From NCBI GenBank assembly GCA_018266455.1, contig JAFEAJ010000001.1, forward strand, positions 1 to 64,000: a DNA stretch of 64,000 bases, in the 5' to 3' direction. Every line of letters starts with the position of its first letter. The stretch's first letter is position 1. Origin of the DNA: Bacteroidota bacterium (GTDB lineage Bacteria; Bacteroidota; Bacteroidia; Chitinophagales; Chitinophagaceae). Made by a program: the position numbers and the translations under genes. Shown piece by piece: positions 1 through 9,878 of this stretch. The notes beneath the pieces are model-generated. The model was not told the origin of the DNA. It saw nothing but the letters and a program-made list of their open reading frames with translations, and ran no database searches.

Positions 1-22
1 CAACTATTTTTCAGTATTATAC

Positions 23-2530
23 CTAATTTTTCCTCTTGATAATCTTGGTAGAAAAGACATTTTCATTCCCTTCCTTCAAAACCAAAAAATATACTCCTTC
101 AGATAGATTGGATATGCTGATGCTGTTATTTCCACCATAAATGCTTGCCTGCAACACAAGCCTGCCCGTCACATCATAAATCAATGCCACTGCACTGTTG
201 CTGTTTCGGTTATATTGAATATGCACCACATCGTTTGCCGGGTTTGGCCAAACTGAAATGTTTGTTGAAAGCGGTATCTCTATTTCCCTGATATCAGAAT
301 ATTTGGAATTGCCGTCAAAATCTTTCTCGGATATCCTGTAATAATTTACTCCACCGGCAGGGCTTGCGTCAACAAGCGAATAATTCATCGTACCACTAGC
401 ATATTGCACAAAGCCAAGCGTGTCCCAATTTTTTGAGTCATTGCTCCGTTCCACATAAAAGCCCATAACATTTGAAGCCTGTGCGACACCCCAGCTCAGG
501 TTTACTTTTTCATTTTGGGGGTTAGCATAAAAATAAGACCAAACTACAGGCAAAGGGTATAAAGTATAACTGCATTGGGCAAGGTCACGGATACTCCAAC
601 TCGTTGGCTGCAGCCCACTGAAAGTTCCAATCAGGTTAGGCGTAGTAGACCCTTTGGGAATCATATAGAGCTGGTTAATATTCGATATAAATAAATTTCC
701 TGCTGAATCAAAAGCTGCTCCATTAAATGAGGCTGTGGCTGAAACTGGAAGCGGTGCTCCGATGGCCACTACCTGGGCAGCATTAACCGTCCCCACACTT
801 GTTGTTGGTGGTGCAGTTATAAAATACAATCCCCATTTATTACTGCTACTCATTAATATCCATAACCTGCCAAAAGCATCTTCAATCAAATCGCCATTTT
901 GGTAAGATCCTGATATTGCAGCAGACAAGTTAGTAGCCCCACTATTGATTGTTGTGGCAACCTTGGTCCAGGTATTGGTTAAAGCACTGTAGTAATATAA
1001 AGCGCCATCGTTCCAGGTGATAGCATAAAATCCGTTGCTCAACGCCGTACCGGTACCTACAACCGGATAGCTTGAACCAGAAAAGGGTGTGGGCAAACTG
1101 CTATTATATGTGCTCACGCCATCATAGCTTACAAAAGTGCCGGAAGTGCTGGACAAAAAGTAAAACAAAGAATTTGTCGGATCATATCCTAATGCATTAG
1201 CTGCATTAGCTCCTGATATCGGGCCAACTGTATAATTAAGCGGGGTTTGAAGCGCTGCAGTACTTGTATTAACCGGATATACATATCCCTGGTCGTCCAG
1301 TGCATAAATGGAGTAGCTCCCGCCACAGATAGCAGAGGTGGTTACATTGCCACTTAGTTTAGTCGCAGAATAAGCAGGGCCTCCGAAGCAGGAAGTATTA
1401 TTATATGAATAAACCCAATACCAATATTGGGTGGAAACGCTGAGTCCAACATCATTGAAACTGGTAGCACTGCCAACTGAAACGATATAGCCCCCAAGTG
1501 CGCTTGTCCCAGCAGTATAGGTAGTCCCTGTAGCAGGCGTAGTTGGTGCTGTAGAAGTAGTGGTCCTGACAACCAAATATCCTGATGGTGGTGTGACTGG
1601 TGCAGTAAATGCCCCCGTAATGTTCACGACACTCGGAGTTAAGTTCAGGCTATTAGGAGCTAAAGGTGCTGTGCAAGATAATAAAATAGCTACTTGCCCA
1701 TCACCACCAACTGCACCCGGATTGGCTGTTGCATACGTAGCTGCACCAGCAGCCCCGCCGCCAGGCCCATTTCCTGCAACGCCTGGAAAGCTGCCGTCTG
1801 ATACAATAGCGCCTGCACCGTTACCCCCAGGGTATGTTCCGGCTCCACCTGTACCTCCTGTTGAATTGCTGCCTCCTCCTGTTACAGTTCCAGGAATGCC
1901 ATTACCGCCTGCCCCACCACTGCCCGCACCCCCGCCGCCAGCACCTCCAACTTCCTTAGATGTACTTCGTACACCCGTTGAACCATTGCCACCCGAATAA
2001 ATTACAGAATAGCCACTGCCTGTGCTACCCCCTGCTCCACCTGTGCCAGCGCCGCCATTAGTTGTTACCCCATTCCCGCCGCTACCACCGGCAGCCGTTA
2101 TGGAAACCCCGATTCCTGTAACTGAGGAAGTTCCTCCAAGCCCACCATTTGTGCCTGCACTGCTGCCTGCCGTTCCACCAGCTCCAACCACAATAGTCAA
2201 TGATTGCCCTGGAGTAACGGTAAATATATTTTTTGTGCAAGCCCCGCCGCCGCCGCCGCCGCCAGCCTGATCTTTTCCTCCTGCAACACAACCACCGCTA
2301 CCACCACCGGCACCCCAACAATAAATCGTGATAGATGTAACCCCAGCCGGAACAGTATAAGTATAGGTGCCTGCCGAAGAATAGGTTTGTGAATTGGCTA
2401 TTGCATAAAAAGAAAGAAACGACAATATCAAAAAAAACTTACGACAATAAAAACGGAAATGGCTGAATAATTTCCCAAAAAAGAAGGAACGCTTTTGGGT
2501 AGCATTCAAAAGGCACAATGTGCAAATCAT
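23..2530 (-). CDS. Secreted glycine-rich protein with T9SS sorting domain
   Basis: An 835-residue exported protein. A hydrophobic signal segment lies near residues 30-48 and ends in an ANSQ-like cleavage site. Residues about 74-280 are extremely glycine-rich (runs of GGGGG, GGAGG). Next come a fibronectin-like stretch (about 285-400) and a repetitive beta-rich, propeller-like region (about 403-655). A Bacteroidota-type beta module follows (YFYANPQNEKVNLSW), and the last 75 residues form a type A T9SS sorting domain (VWPNPANDVVHI, then GVYFLVLK, ending KIIKRKN). By family knowledge such proteins cross the outer membrane through T9SS and are anchored to the surface or released. The function of the glycine-rich part is unknown; adhesion or matrix is a guess. 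ATG is the only start that keeps the signal segment. The gene stands alone with no co-directional neighbour. Confidence 0.85.
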   Translation of the reverse strand: MICTLCLLNATQKRSFFFGKLFSHFRFYCRKFFLILSFLSFYAIANSQTYSSAGTYTYTVPAGVTSITIYCWGAGGGSGGCVAGGKDQAGGGGGGGACTKNIFTVTPGQSLTIVVGAGGTAGSSAGTNGGLGGTSSVTGIGVSITAAGGSGGNGVTTNGGAGTGGAGGSTGSGYSVIYSGGNGSTGVRSTSKEVGGAGGGGAGSGGAGGNGIPGTVTGGGSNSTGGTGGAGTYPGGNGAGAIVSDGSFPGVAGNGPGGGAAGAATYATANPGAVGGDGQVAILLSCTAPLAPNSLNLTPSVVNITGAFTAPVTPPSGYLVVRTTTSTAPTTPATGTTYTAGTSALGGYIVSVGSATSFNDVGLSVSTQYWYWVYSYNNTSCFGGPAYSATKLSGNVTTSAICGGSYSIYALDDQGYVYPVNTSTAALQTPLNYTVGPISGANAANALGYDPTNSLFYFLSSTSGTFVSYDGVSTYNSSLPTPFSGSSYPVVGTGTALSNGFYAITWNDGALYYYSALTNTWTKVATTINSGATNLSAAISGSYQNGDLIEDAFGRLWILMSSSNKWGLYFITAPPTTSVGTVNAAQVVAIGAPLPVSATASFNGAAFDSAGNLFISNINQLYMIPKGSTTPNLIGTFSGLQPTSWSIRDLAQCSYTLYPLPVVWSYFYANPQNEKVNLSWGVAQASNVMGFYVERSNDSKNWDTLGFVQYASGTMNYSLVDASPAGGVNYYRISEKDFDGNSKYSDIREIEIPLSTNISVWPNPANDVVHIQYNRNSNSAVALIYDVTGRLVLQASIYGGNNSISISNLSEGVYFLVLKEGNENVFSTKIIKRKN

Positions 2531-3006
2531 AAGATTTAGAATTAATATTTTCGGTTCTTCAGCTTAGCATGCAAGCTTTAAGGAAATTGGATATTAATTG
2601 TTGTTTGAAATATTGGTAACCAGAAAACTGTCAACTTCTGGGTATATGAATTCCATCCCACAACTTATTAATTAGATAAATAATAACGCCATGAACAGGC
2701 ATTAAGTATAAAGTTTCAAAAAAATACATACTAATTTTCAAGTACAAATACTCATTTATAGCGACAAAGCAATATTTCGTCATGGTTGTTACTAATAATG
2801 TTTACGATACCTAAAAATAAATGTATATGTAGTCGTATTGTTTCGAATAAAGAGGCGTAAATAAAAAAGAAAATATTACCATCAAGTCCTTGAATTTAAT
2901 TTTAACTAATGCCCAGGCAATCAAAAAAAACGTTTGAATTTCAGATAACCTGGCCTGACAAAAGATAAATGCAATTACTTTTAAATATCCTTTTCATAAA
3001 AATTTT
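2531..3006. other. AT-rich divergent intergenic region
   Basis: These 476 bases separate the divergent sorting-domain gene and the metzincin gene. Both strands are full of stops and very AT-rich, and I see no RNA gene or strong hairpin. It presumably holds both promoters, but no convincing TAnnTTTG box stands out. Confidence 0.5.
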
Positions 3007-3666
3007 ATGGGCGAGGCCGAACTTAACAAACAATCGGGTAAACTTATTGTCCATTCCGTTTTCTTTTTTTACGGAAATGCTGCTTCAAAAGATTTATCTG
3101 TCCAAATTGCAGAGGACATCAGCAACCATTGGAATGAGCCCAATGCAAAAATAAAAATAAAGGGAACCTGGTTTGATGTAAGGTTCCACATTGAAGGTTA
3201 TTATGAGCCAGGCCTTTTGCCCGAAACCGTTTGGTACAATACTGACCCACGCAACAATTATTTTCGTATTGAAGAATTTTCAATGAGCCACATTTCTTTT
3301 GTGGACGGACTGAACTGCAATACCGGTTATTTCAAGCTGGATAACCTGTTCAATAATTCAACAACTGCGGCACACGAATATGGCCACTCGCTGGGTTTGG
3401 AGCACCCGAAGGAATTGGATATCCGCGGTAAAGGACAGCCCGGCATCATGTATCCACGCGGCACCATTTGCGACCCGGAATTCCAATACGATACAAATGC
3501 CCTTCCACTTCAGCCAGGTGGAACATTAAACCCATACGCCAGGAAAGTTTTGCAAAGCGATATAAGCGGCTTGAAATTGCATCGCCTGTCATTTAGCAAA
3601 AAAGGGTTTTCAATGGTGGGAGGCTTTTCAAGCATTTATCATCAAAAACATTTGCCATCAGCATAA
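3007..3666 (+). CDS. Metzincin-type (M10-like) zinc protease without signal peptide
   Basis: A 219-residue putative zinc metalloprotease. Residues 123-133 read HEYGHSLGLEH, the full HExxHxxGxxH metzincin zinc site, and GIMYPRG (M148) fits the Met-turn below the active site. Unlike most matrixin-like enzymes it has neither a signal peptide nor a cysteine-switch propeptide: an in-frame stop lies about 50 bases upstream of the ATG, so no secretory leader was missed. This implies a cytoplasmic enzyme or one exported by another route. It lies 51 bases before an ABC transporter ATPase on the same strand, so co-transcription is possible. The substrate is unknown. The metal-site call is firm; the exact family assignment is less so. 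Confidence 0.75.
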   Translation: MGEAELNKQSGKLIVHSVFFFYGNAASKDLSVQIAEDISNHWNEPNAKIKIKGTWFDVRFHIEGYYEPGLLPETVWYNTDPRNNYFRIEEFSMSHISFVDGLNCNTGYFKLDNLFNNSTTAAHEYGHSLGLEHPKELDIRGKGQPGIMYPRGTICDPEFQYDTNALPLQPGGTLNPYARKVLQSDISGLKLHRLSFSKKGFSMVGGFSSIYHQKHLPSA

Positions 3667-3717
3667 TTTGGCGCATTAATGATGTTTTTATTTATACCTT
3701 GTTGACACGAAGATTTT

Positions 3718-4614
3718 ATGGAAAATGTTTTATCGCTTAACGCCGTCACAAAAAGCTATGGCAGAATAAAAGCACTGAACAAAGTGTCATTCAGTGTTCC
3801 TGAAAGTGCAGTGTTTGGCATACTTGGGCCAAACGGAAGCGGCAAAACCACTTTGCTGAGCATTATCCTGGACGTACTTAAAGCAGATGAAGGAAATTTT
3901 TTATGGTTTGGAAAAAATGGTGCACCCGAGCAAAGAAAAAAAATTGGCTCATTGCTTGAAACCCCAAACTTTTACCATTACCTGTCCGCTGTAAACAATT
4001 TAAAAATAACCAGCAGCATCAGTGGCCGGGGAAATACCGAGCAGATAGACTACGTACTTGACAAAGTAAAACTATCGGAAAGAAAGCACAGCCGTTTCAG
4101 CACTTATAGCCTTGGAATGAAACAGCGCCTTGCAGTTGCCGGGGCTTTGCTTGGCGACCCTAAAGTGCTGGTTCTTGATGAGCCGACCAACGGGCTGGAC
4201 CCGGTGGGCATCGCCGAAATGCGGGCACTGATCACTGACCTCAGGAAAAACGGCCACACCATCATCATAGCAAGCCACCTGCTCGATGAAGTAGAGAAAA
4301 TTTGTACCCATGTAGCCATATTGAATAAAGGGGATTTGGTTGTAACAGGCAACGTAAACGATGTGCTGGTGGATGAAGACATTGTTGAAATAAGTTCGCC
4401 GGATATTGAAAAACTGGCTGAAATTATTTCTTTCTTTCCTGCCATTACAAATACCATGCGCCATGGAGGTTTTTTGCAGTTGCATTTCCCGAAGAATAGT
4501 TCAAAGCTTGAAGACATCAATCAGTTTTGTTTTCAAAAGGGGGTCATATTAAATCACCTGATGTTGAAAAAAAAGAAGCTGGAAGCAAAATTCTTCGAGC
4601 TGACTGGGAATTAA
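3718..4614 (+). CDS. ABC transporter ATP-binding protein (ABC-2 type system)
   Basis: A 298-residue ATPase. Walker A GPNGSGKT is at 37-44, the signature SLGMKQR at 131-137 and Walker B LVLDEPT at about 151-157, followed by a C-terminal extension of about 90 residues as in drug- or bacitracin-type exporters (CcmA/NatA-like). It should energise the permease encoded 83 bases downstream. The pair resembles exporters that protect against cationic peptides or antibiotics, but the sequence does not reveal the substrate. No two-component system adjoins it. Confidence 0.9.
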   Translation: MENVLSLNAVTKSYGRIKALNKVSFSVPESAVFGILGPNGSGKTTLLSIILDVLKADEGNFLWFGKNGAPEQRKKIGSLLETPNFYHYLSAVNNLKITSSISGRGNTEQIDYVLDKVKLSERKHSRFSTYSLGMKQRLAVAGALLGDPKVLVLDEPTNGLDPVGIAEMRALITDLRKNGHTIIIASHLLDEVEKICTHVAILNKGDLVVTGNVNDVLVDEDIVEISSPDIEKLAEIISFFPAITNTMRHGGFLQLHFPKNSSKLEDINQFCFQKGVILNHLMLKKKKLEAKFFELTGN

Positions 4615-4697
4615 TAATGCAACAACCGGAACATTAGTTTTTAATCAATGACATCATTTCAGAATACCATTATAGAACCTGATTTTTAAAAATCATT

Positions 4698-5516
4698 ATG
4701 CTGCATATTTTAAAAACCGAATGGCTTAAAATAAAAGGATACCCGGCATTTTGGTGGGTAATGGGCATCACTGCCCTTACTTATCCCGGCATCAACTACC
4801 TTTTTCATGGGGTATATGAAAATATTACGCAAAAGGATACACAAAGAGGAAAGATATTAAAGATGCTGATTGGCAACCCGTTTTCATTTCCTGAAGCCTG
4901 GCATACCGTTGCTTATTTCTCGTCTATTTTCGTTTTTATCCCCGCAATTGTCGTCATTATGCTCATCACCAATGAGTATACTTACAAAACCAACCGGCAA
5001 AATATTATTGATGGCTGGAGCCGAAGGGAATTCATGATCGCTAAAATTACTGATGTGATCATACTAACGCTCCTTGTTGCTGTGCTGTCAGCAGGTGTTG
5101 CATTGGTGATTGGGATTGCCAATACTGAAGGAGCAAAATCGAACCACTGGCAAATGAGCTACTATGCGGGATTGTTTGCATTGCAAACTTTTTCTCAATT
5201 GTCAATTGCTTTTACTATTGGCCTGTTGCTCCGGAAATCCTTCATTGCGTTGGCTGTTTTCTCATTTTACGGCATTATTGTAGAACCCATTGCCGTGAAT
5301 GTGCTTAAATACAAATTCGATAACAATATCGGGGAATATTTTCCGCTGGAAATATCACAAAGGTTGTTGCCAAAACCAGCTTTCATCGGCCGCATTGATG
5401 AAAAAGCTTACCAGGCTTCTCTTGATGCGGTCAAATACCATATCGGTTACACATTAGCGTTAATCCTGCTGACATGGCTGATTTGTTTCTGGATATATAA
5501 CCGGCGTGATTTGTAG
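4698..5516 (+). CDS. ABC-2 type transporter permease
   Basis: A 272-residue inner-membrane protein with about six hydrophobic segments (roughly 17-36, 72-95, 115-140, 153-175, 180-200 and 248-268). The motif TNEYTYKTNRQNIIDGWSR after the second segment is typical of ABC-2 permeases of the bacitracin/lantibiotic immunity kind. It partners the ATPase immediately upstream. It converges with the M13 peptidase gene, leaving a 105-base gap. Confidence 0.85.
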   Translation: MLHILKTEWLKIKGYPAFWWVMGITALTYPGINYLFHGVYENITQKDTQRGKILKMLIGNPFSFPEAWHTVAYFSSIFVFIPAIVVIMLITNEYTYKTNRQNIIDGWSRREFMIAKITDVIILTLLVAVLSAGVALVIGIANTEGAKSNHWQMSYYAGLFALQTFSQLSIAFTIGLLLRKSFIALAVFSFYGIIVEPIAVNVLKYKFDNNIGEYFPLEISQRLLPKPAFIGRIDEKAYQASLDAVKYHIGYTLALILLTWLICFWIYNRRDL

Positions 5517-5621
5517 ATAGCTGCCTGGTTTTTAAATGCATCTCTACCCCGGCTTTTTTATATATTCAGGCTCAGGCAAGGATTCCTAATGGCATTAATG
5601 TCCGTGATTGCCCAAAAAAAT

Positions 5622-7658
5622 CTACCAAATATTTACGCGAAGGCTATCCGGCCTGTACATTTTATCGCCAGGCTTCACATTGAATGTTTCATAAAATTCG
5701 GGCACGTTCACTACCGGGCCGTTCACTCGTTCTTTTGCAGGCGCATGCACATCGGTCATTAACTGTGAAGCAAGCAATTCTTTTCTTTGCTTGTAGAGCC
5801 AGCTATAAGCATATCCCAAAAAATAACGCTGTATTGGCGTGAAACCAGCAATTTTTTCTCCTTTTTTATAGGTGTCGGTTTTCCTGAAAGCGTCAATGCC
5901 GATCAACAGTCCGCCAAGGTCGGCAATGTTTTCACCTTGTGTGGCGCTGCCGTTGATGTGCAAGGTGTCAACAGGATTGAATTCATTGAATTGTGCGATG
6001 ATTTTTGCAGCCCGTTCAGAGAACTGGATGGAATCGGCGGGCGTCCACCAGCCTTTCAAATTTCCGTTTGCATCGTATTGCCTTCCCTGGTCATCGAAGC
6101 CATGTGTCATTTCGTGGCCAATGGTGGAAGCCGCAGCATAGCCATATACGAATGCGTCGTCAAGATCATCGTCTTTTTTTCCCGGCACCGCAAATTGCCC
6201 CGCAGGCAGAACGATTTCATTATTGCTCGGGTTATAATACGCATTATATGTCTGTGGCGTCATGTCCCATTCCGTTCTGTCAACAGGCTTACCAAGTTTA
6301 TTCACTTCATAATTGTGCCACCATTGCCGTGCATGTTGCACATTAATAACATAAGGCACTTTGCCAATTTGCATGGCACTAAAATCTTTCCATTTGTCTG
6401 GATAGCCAACTTTTTTTGTCATCCTGGCTAATTTGTCAAGCGCCTTCTTTTTGGTGCTGTCGCTCATCCAGGTCAGCTTTTCTATCCTTTCTTTAAATGC
6501 GCTGCGCATGGCTTCTACCAAATCACTGTAGCGCTGCTTTGCTTTTTCATTAAAATATTCTTTCACGAATAATTGCCCGAGGGCTTCGCCTATGGCGCCT
6601 TCTTCCACATCCAGCACCCTTTTCCATCTTGGTCTTGGAGTTGACGCGCCTGTTCTTGTTTTCGCATAATCGAAATAATTATTGTAAGTAGCAGAATCAA
6701 GAAACGGGCTGGAAGAAAGCACCAAATGAAAGCGCAGGTAATTTTTCCAGTTATTGATGTTGGCAGGAGCAAGCTCGGCATTCAAAGCGGCATAAAATTC
6801 AGGCTGGCCAACAATGGCGCTATCGAGTTTATTGATGCCTGATTCTTTCAGGTACACGGGCCAGTTGATATTTGGCGAAAGTTTTTGCAAAGAGCCTATA
6901 TCCATTTTATGATAGTTGGCATAAGGATCCCGCAAATCAGCAAGTTTCCTGGAAGCCTTTGCCAGCCTGGTTTCCAACTGAAACACAGCCAGTGCATTTT
7001 TTTTTGATGCAGTGCTGTCATCTCGCAATTCAAGAAAAGTTTTGTACAAATACTTCTGGTAAGCATTCCTTACATTAACCGTTTTTTCATCAGTATTAAA
7101 ATAATAATCGCGGTTAGGCATGCCTAAACCGCCCTGGTACAACTGGTAAGCCATTTCAGCGCTGTTCTTATCGTCCTGGGCAATGTATTCTGTGAACAGG
7201 CAGCCAATGCCTTTTTGATGGAACAGTGCAGCCACATGAACAATATCAGGAACTGAATTGATTTTATTGATCAGGCCCAGGTCTTCTTGCAATGGCGAGG
7301 TTCCTTGCTTTTCAAGTGCTATCGTATCCATTCCGCTTCCCCAGAAATCGCTCACTTTTTGGGCCACTGATCCCGGAGCTGCCTGCTGCTGAAGGGCTTC
7401 TTCATTTATTTTTTTGAGGCGGCTATAAATCTCATCCTGCACCATGTACCCGATGCCCCAACTGCTTTCATCGGCAGGTATGAGTGTTTTTTTAATCCAG
7501 CCCCCATTAGCATATTCAAAAAAATCCTGGGAAGGGCTTACCGATGAGTCCATGTCCGCAGCAAGAAAATCAGCAGGAGCGGTTGAAGTTGTCGATGTGC
7601 TGCAGGAAAAAAACAAAAATGCAACAATGCCATAAACTAATATGAACAAGGATTTCAT
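5622..7658 (-). CDS. M13 family (neprilysin/PepO-like) metallopeptidase lipoprotein
   Basis: A 678-residue zinc endopeptidase. The N-terminus has a lipoprotein signal (FLFFSC, Cys19), so it is probably membrane-anchored in the periplasm or at the surface. The M13 signatures are intact: NAYYNPSNNEIVLPAG for substrate backbone binding, HEMTH at 515-519 and ENIAD at 576-580, which supplies the third zinc ligand. Length matches the family. M13 enzymes cleave oligopeptides on the amino side of hydrophobic residues. It is divergent from the M1 peptidase gene across 208 bases. Confidence 0.93.
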   Translation of the reverse strand: MKSLFILVYGIVAFLFFSCSTSTTSTAPADFLAADMDSSVSPSQDFFEYANGGWIKKTLIPADESSWGIGYMVQDEIYSRLKKINEEALQQQAAPGSVAQKVSDFWGSGMDTIALEKQGTSPLQEDLGLINKINSVPDIVHVAALFHQKGIGCLFTEYIAQDDKNSAEMAYQLYQGGLGMPNRDYYFNTDEKTVNVRNAYQKYLYKTFLELRDDSTASKKNALAVFQLETRLAKASRKLADLRDPYANYHKMDIGSLQKLSPNINWPVYLKESGINKLDSAIVGQPEFYAALNAELAPANINNWKNYLRFHLVLSSSPFLDSATYNNYFDYAKTRTGASTPRPRWKRVLDVEEGAIGEALGQLFVKEYFNEKAKQRYSDLVEAMRSAFKERIEKLTWMSDSTKKKALDKLARMTKKVGYPDKWKDFSAMQIGKVPYVINVQHARQWWHNYEVNKLGKPVDRTEWDMTPQTYNAYYNPSNNEIVLPAGQFAVPGKKDDDLDDAFVYGYAAASTIGHEMTHGFDDQGRQYDANGNLKGWWTPADSIQFSERAAKIIAQFNEFNPVDTLHINGSATQGENIADLGGLLIGIDAFRKTDTYKKGEKIAGFTPIQRYFLGYAYSWLYKQRKELLASQLMTDVHAPAKERVNGPVVNVPEFYETFNVKPGDKMYRPDSLRVNIW

Positions 7659-7828
7659 AAAACAATTTTAAAAAGAAATAAATGTATTGAATTTAAATTG
7701 ATACTAAATATTATTTTGACCAATGGTGCTTAAATCTTTTTTATCATACATGCGCAAGCCCCTCGGGCAATCGCCCATTTTTTGCATCTCATTAGCAAAA
7801 TTCATTTTACCAGGTTGTTATTGATAGC

Positions 7829-7836
7829 TACCTTTA
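7829..7836 (+). promoter_or_regulatory. Possible -7 box for the M1 peptidase
   Basis: TACCTTTA, seven of eight matches to the Bacteroidota TAnnTTTG box, lies 30 bases before the ATG at 7867. No clear TTTG box sits at the expected -33 distance, so this is tentative. Confidence 0.3.
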
Positions 7837-7866
7837 GCGCTTTCTTCATTTTACATTTCGACACAC

Positions 7867-9813
7867 ATGCAAAAGAAAATTTTATTTTTTGCCGTTAGCA
7901 TTTTCTTATTGACCGGCATGCGCTCATTTTCTCAAACCAATTCCAAATACGATGCTGATGAAGCATTTGCCCCCATGTTTTATTCTGCTTATGGCGATGA
8001 TATGCGTGCGGCAGACGGCGCCCCCGGGCCAAAATACTGGCAGAACAGGGCCGATTATAAAATCAGCGCCACTTTGGACGACGTGAACCATTCCATTACA
8101 GGAACTGTGGAGATCTTTTACAAGAACAACAGCCCCCAAAAACTTCCTTTTTTATGGCTGCAGCTCGACCAGGATATTTACAAGCCTGGCTCCCGGGGCG
8201 AAGCAGTTACTGCTATCAGCGGTGGCAGATGGGCCAACAGGAATTTTGATGGCGGCTATGATATTAAATCAGTGACCATTAAGGAAGGCAAAAAAGAAGA
8301 GAAGGCAAATTATTCCATCAGCGATACGCGCATGCAACTGATGCTGCCCAAAGCCATGAAGCCAAGCGGCGATTCAATCGAAATAAAAATAGAATACTCA
8401 TTCAACATCCCCCAATATGGAACAGACAGGATGGGAAGGCTCCAAACTAAAAATGGATGGATATATGAAATTGCACAATGGTACCCACGGATGTGCGTGT
8501 TCGATAATGTGCTTGGATGGAACACGCTCCCCTATCTTGGCCAGGGCGAATTTTATTTAGAATATGGCAATTTTGATTTCAGCATAAACACTTCTGCCAA
8601 AGAAATTGTGGTGGCATCTGGTGAACTGCTGAACCCTCGCGAAGTGCTTACGCCTGAGCAGGTAAAAAGATTGAAAGAAGCAAGGGAAAGTGACAAAACC
8701 GTTGCAATACGCTCGGAAGAAGAAGTAACTGAAGCTTCTTCCCGCCCGGCTAAAGACCGCATAACCTGGAAATTTAAAATCAATAATGCAAGGGATGTTT
8801 CCTGGGCTGCTTCCACAGCATTTGTTTGGGATGCGGCAAGAATAAATTTGCCCAGCGGGAAAAAAGCGCTTGCGCAATCAGTATACCCGGTAGAAAGTGC
8901 AACTGCAAACGGTTGGAAACGCTCAACAGAGTTTACCAAGGGCTGTATTGAACATTATTCAAAACAATGGTACGAATTTCCTTATCCTAATGCCATCAAC
9001 GTGGCAGGCATTGTCGGGGGCATGGAACATCCCGGTATCGTTTTCTGCTCGTCCCGCGCAACCGGCGAAGGGCTTTGGGGCGTGACCAGCCATGAATTTG
9101 GCCACACGTGGTTCCCTATGGTCGTAGGCTCGAACGAAAGAAAATATGCCTGGATGGATGAAGGCTTCAACACGTTCATCAATTCAGTTGCCGATAAATA
9201 TTTTAATAATGGCGAATTTTATAATGCCAAAGCAAAGCGCAGCGCTGCAGCAGGTTATATTTACAGGCCCGAAAGCATCATGACCATTCCAGATGTGCTC
9301 ACTACTGCCAACTGGGGCATTGATGCTTATGTGAAGCCGGGAATGGGGCTGCAATTGCTTAGAGAAGATATTTTGGGCGAAGAAAAATTTGATGGCGCAT
9401 TCCGATATTATATCAACAACTGGGCATACAAGCATCCAACACCTTGGGACTTCTTCCATGCTATAGAAAATTACAGTGGGGAAACATTGGACTGGTTTTG
9501 GCGCGGATGGTTTTTGAACACCTGGAAAATTGACCAAGGCGTGAAAGGAGTTGATTATGTCCAGAACGATTCCAGCAAAGGCGCAACCATTACCATTGAG
9601 AACCTGGAACAGTTGCCCATGCCCGTTACCATTGATGTAACCGAAAGCAATGGGAAAACATCAAGAGTGAAACTGCCTGTTGAAATATGGCAGCACGGCA
9701 GTACCTGGAAATTTCATTATCCTTCCACATCAAAAATTACAGAAGTGGTTATTGACCCGGACAAACATTACCCGGATGTGAACGAGAGCAACAACACCTG
9801 GAAGGCGAACTGA
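7867..9813 (+). CDS. M1 family metallopeptidase, exported
   Basis: A 648-residue gluzincin aminopeptidase-like protein with a signal peptide ending FSQ at about residue 23. The exopeptidase motif is GGMEHP (384-389, equivalent to GAMEN). The zinc site is H409-E-F-G-H413, with the third ligand E432 exactly 18 residues later in WMDEGF. By family knowledge it removes N-terminal residues from peptides, here outside the cytoplasm. It lacks the long C-terminal helical domain of PepN, as is common for Bacteroidota M1 proteins. A hairpin and T-run follow the stop. A second M1 paralogue lies at 14260-16188. Confidence 0.92.
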   Translation: MQKKILFFAVSIFLLTGMRSFSQTNSKYDADEAFAPMFYSAYGDDMRAADGAPGPKYWQNRADYKISATLDDVNHSITGTVEIFYKNNSPQKLPFLWLQLDQDIYKPGSRGEAVTAISGGRWANRNFDGGYDIKSVTIKEGKKEEKANYSISDTRMQLMLPKAMKPSGDSIEIKIEYSFNIPQYGTDRMGRLQTKNGWIYEIAQWYPRMCVFDNVLGWNTLPYLGQGEFYLEYGNFDFSINTSAKEIVVASGELLNPREVLTPEQVKRLKEARESDKTVAIRSEEEVTEASSRPAKDRITWKFKINNARDVSWAASTAFVWDAARINLPSGKKALAQSVYPVESATANGWKRSTEFTKGCIEHYSKQWYEFPYPNAINVAGIVGGMEHPGIVFCSSRATGEGLWGVTSHEFGHTWFPMVVGSNERKYAWMDEGFNTFINSVADKYFNNGEFYNAKAKRSAAAGYIYRPESIMTIPDVLTTANWGIDAYVKPGMGLQLLREDILGEEKFDGAFRYYINNWAYKHPTPWDFFHAIENYSGETLDWFWRGWFLNTWKIDQGVKGVDYVQNDSSKGATITIENLEQLPMPVTIDVTESNGKTSRVKLPVEIWQHGSTWKFHYPSTSKITEVVIDPDKHYPDVNESNNTWKAN

Positions 9814-9850
9814 TTGTTGGCCCGAACCAAATAAGATAACCAACGTTATT

Positions 9851-9878
9851 GCATTCTTTTCAAGAATGCAATTTTTTT
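9851..9878 (+). terminator. Intrinsic terminator abutting the next start codon
   Basis: A perfect 8-bp stem (GCATTCTT / AAGAATGC) with a TTC loop is followed by AA and seven T. It lies 37 bases after the M1 stop, and its T-run ends immediately before the ATG of the next gene at 9879. Confidence 0.6.

Noticed and set aside
1560..2270. Proline-rich reading frames on the plus strand
   Set aside because: They are antisense shadows of the glycine-rich domain of the sorting-domain gene (GGC/GGT codons read as GCC/ACC/CCA/CCG).
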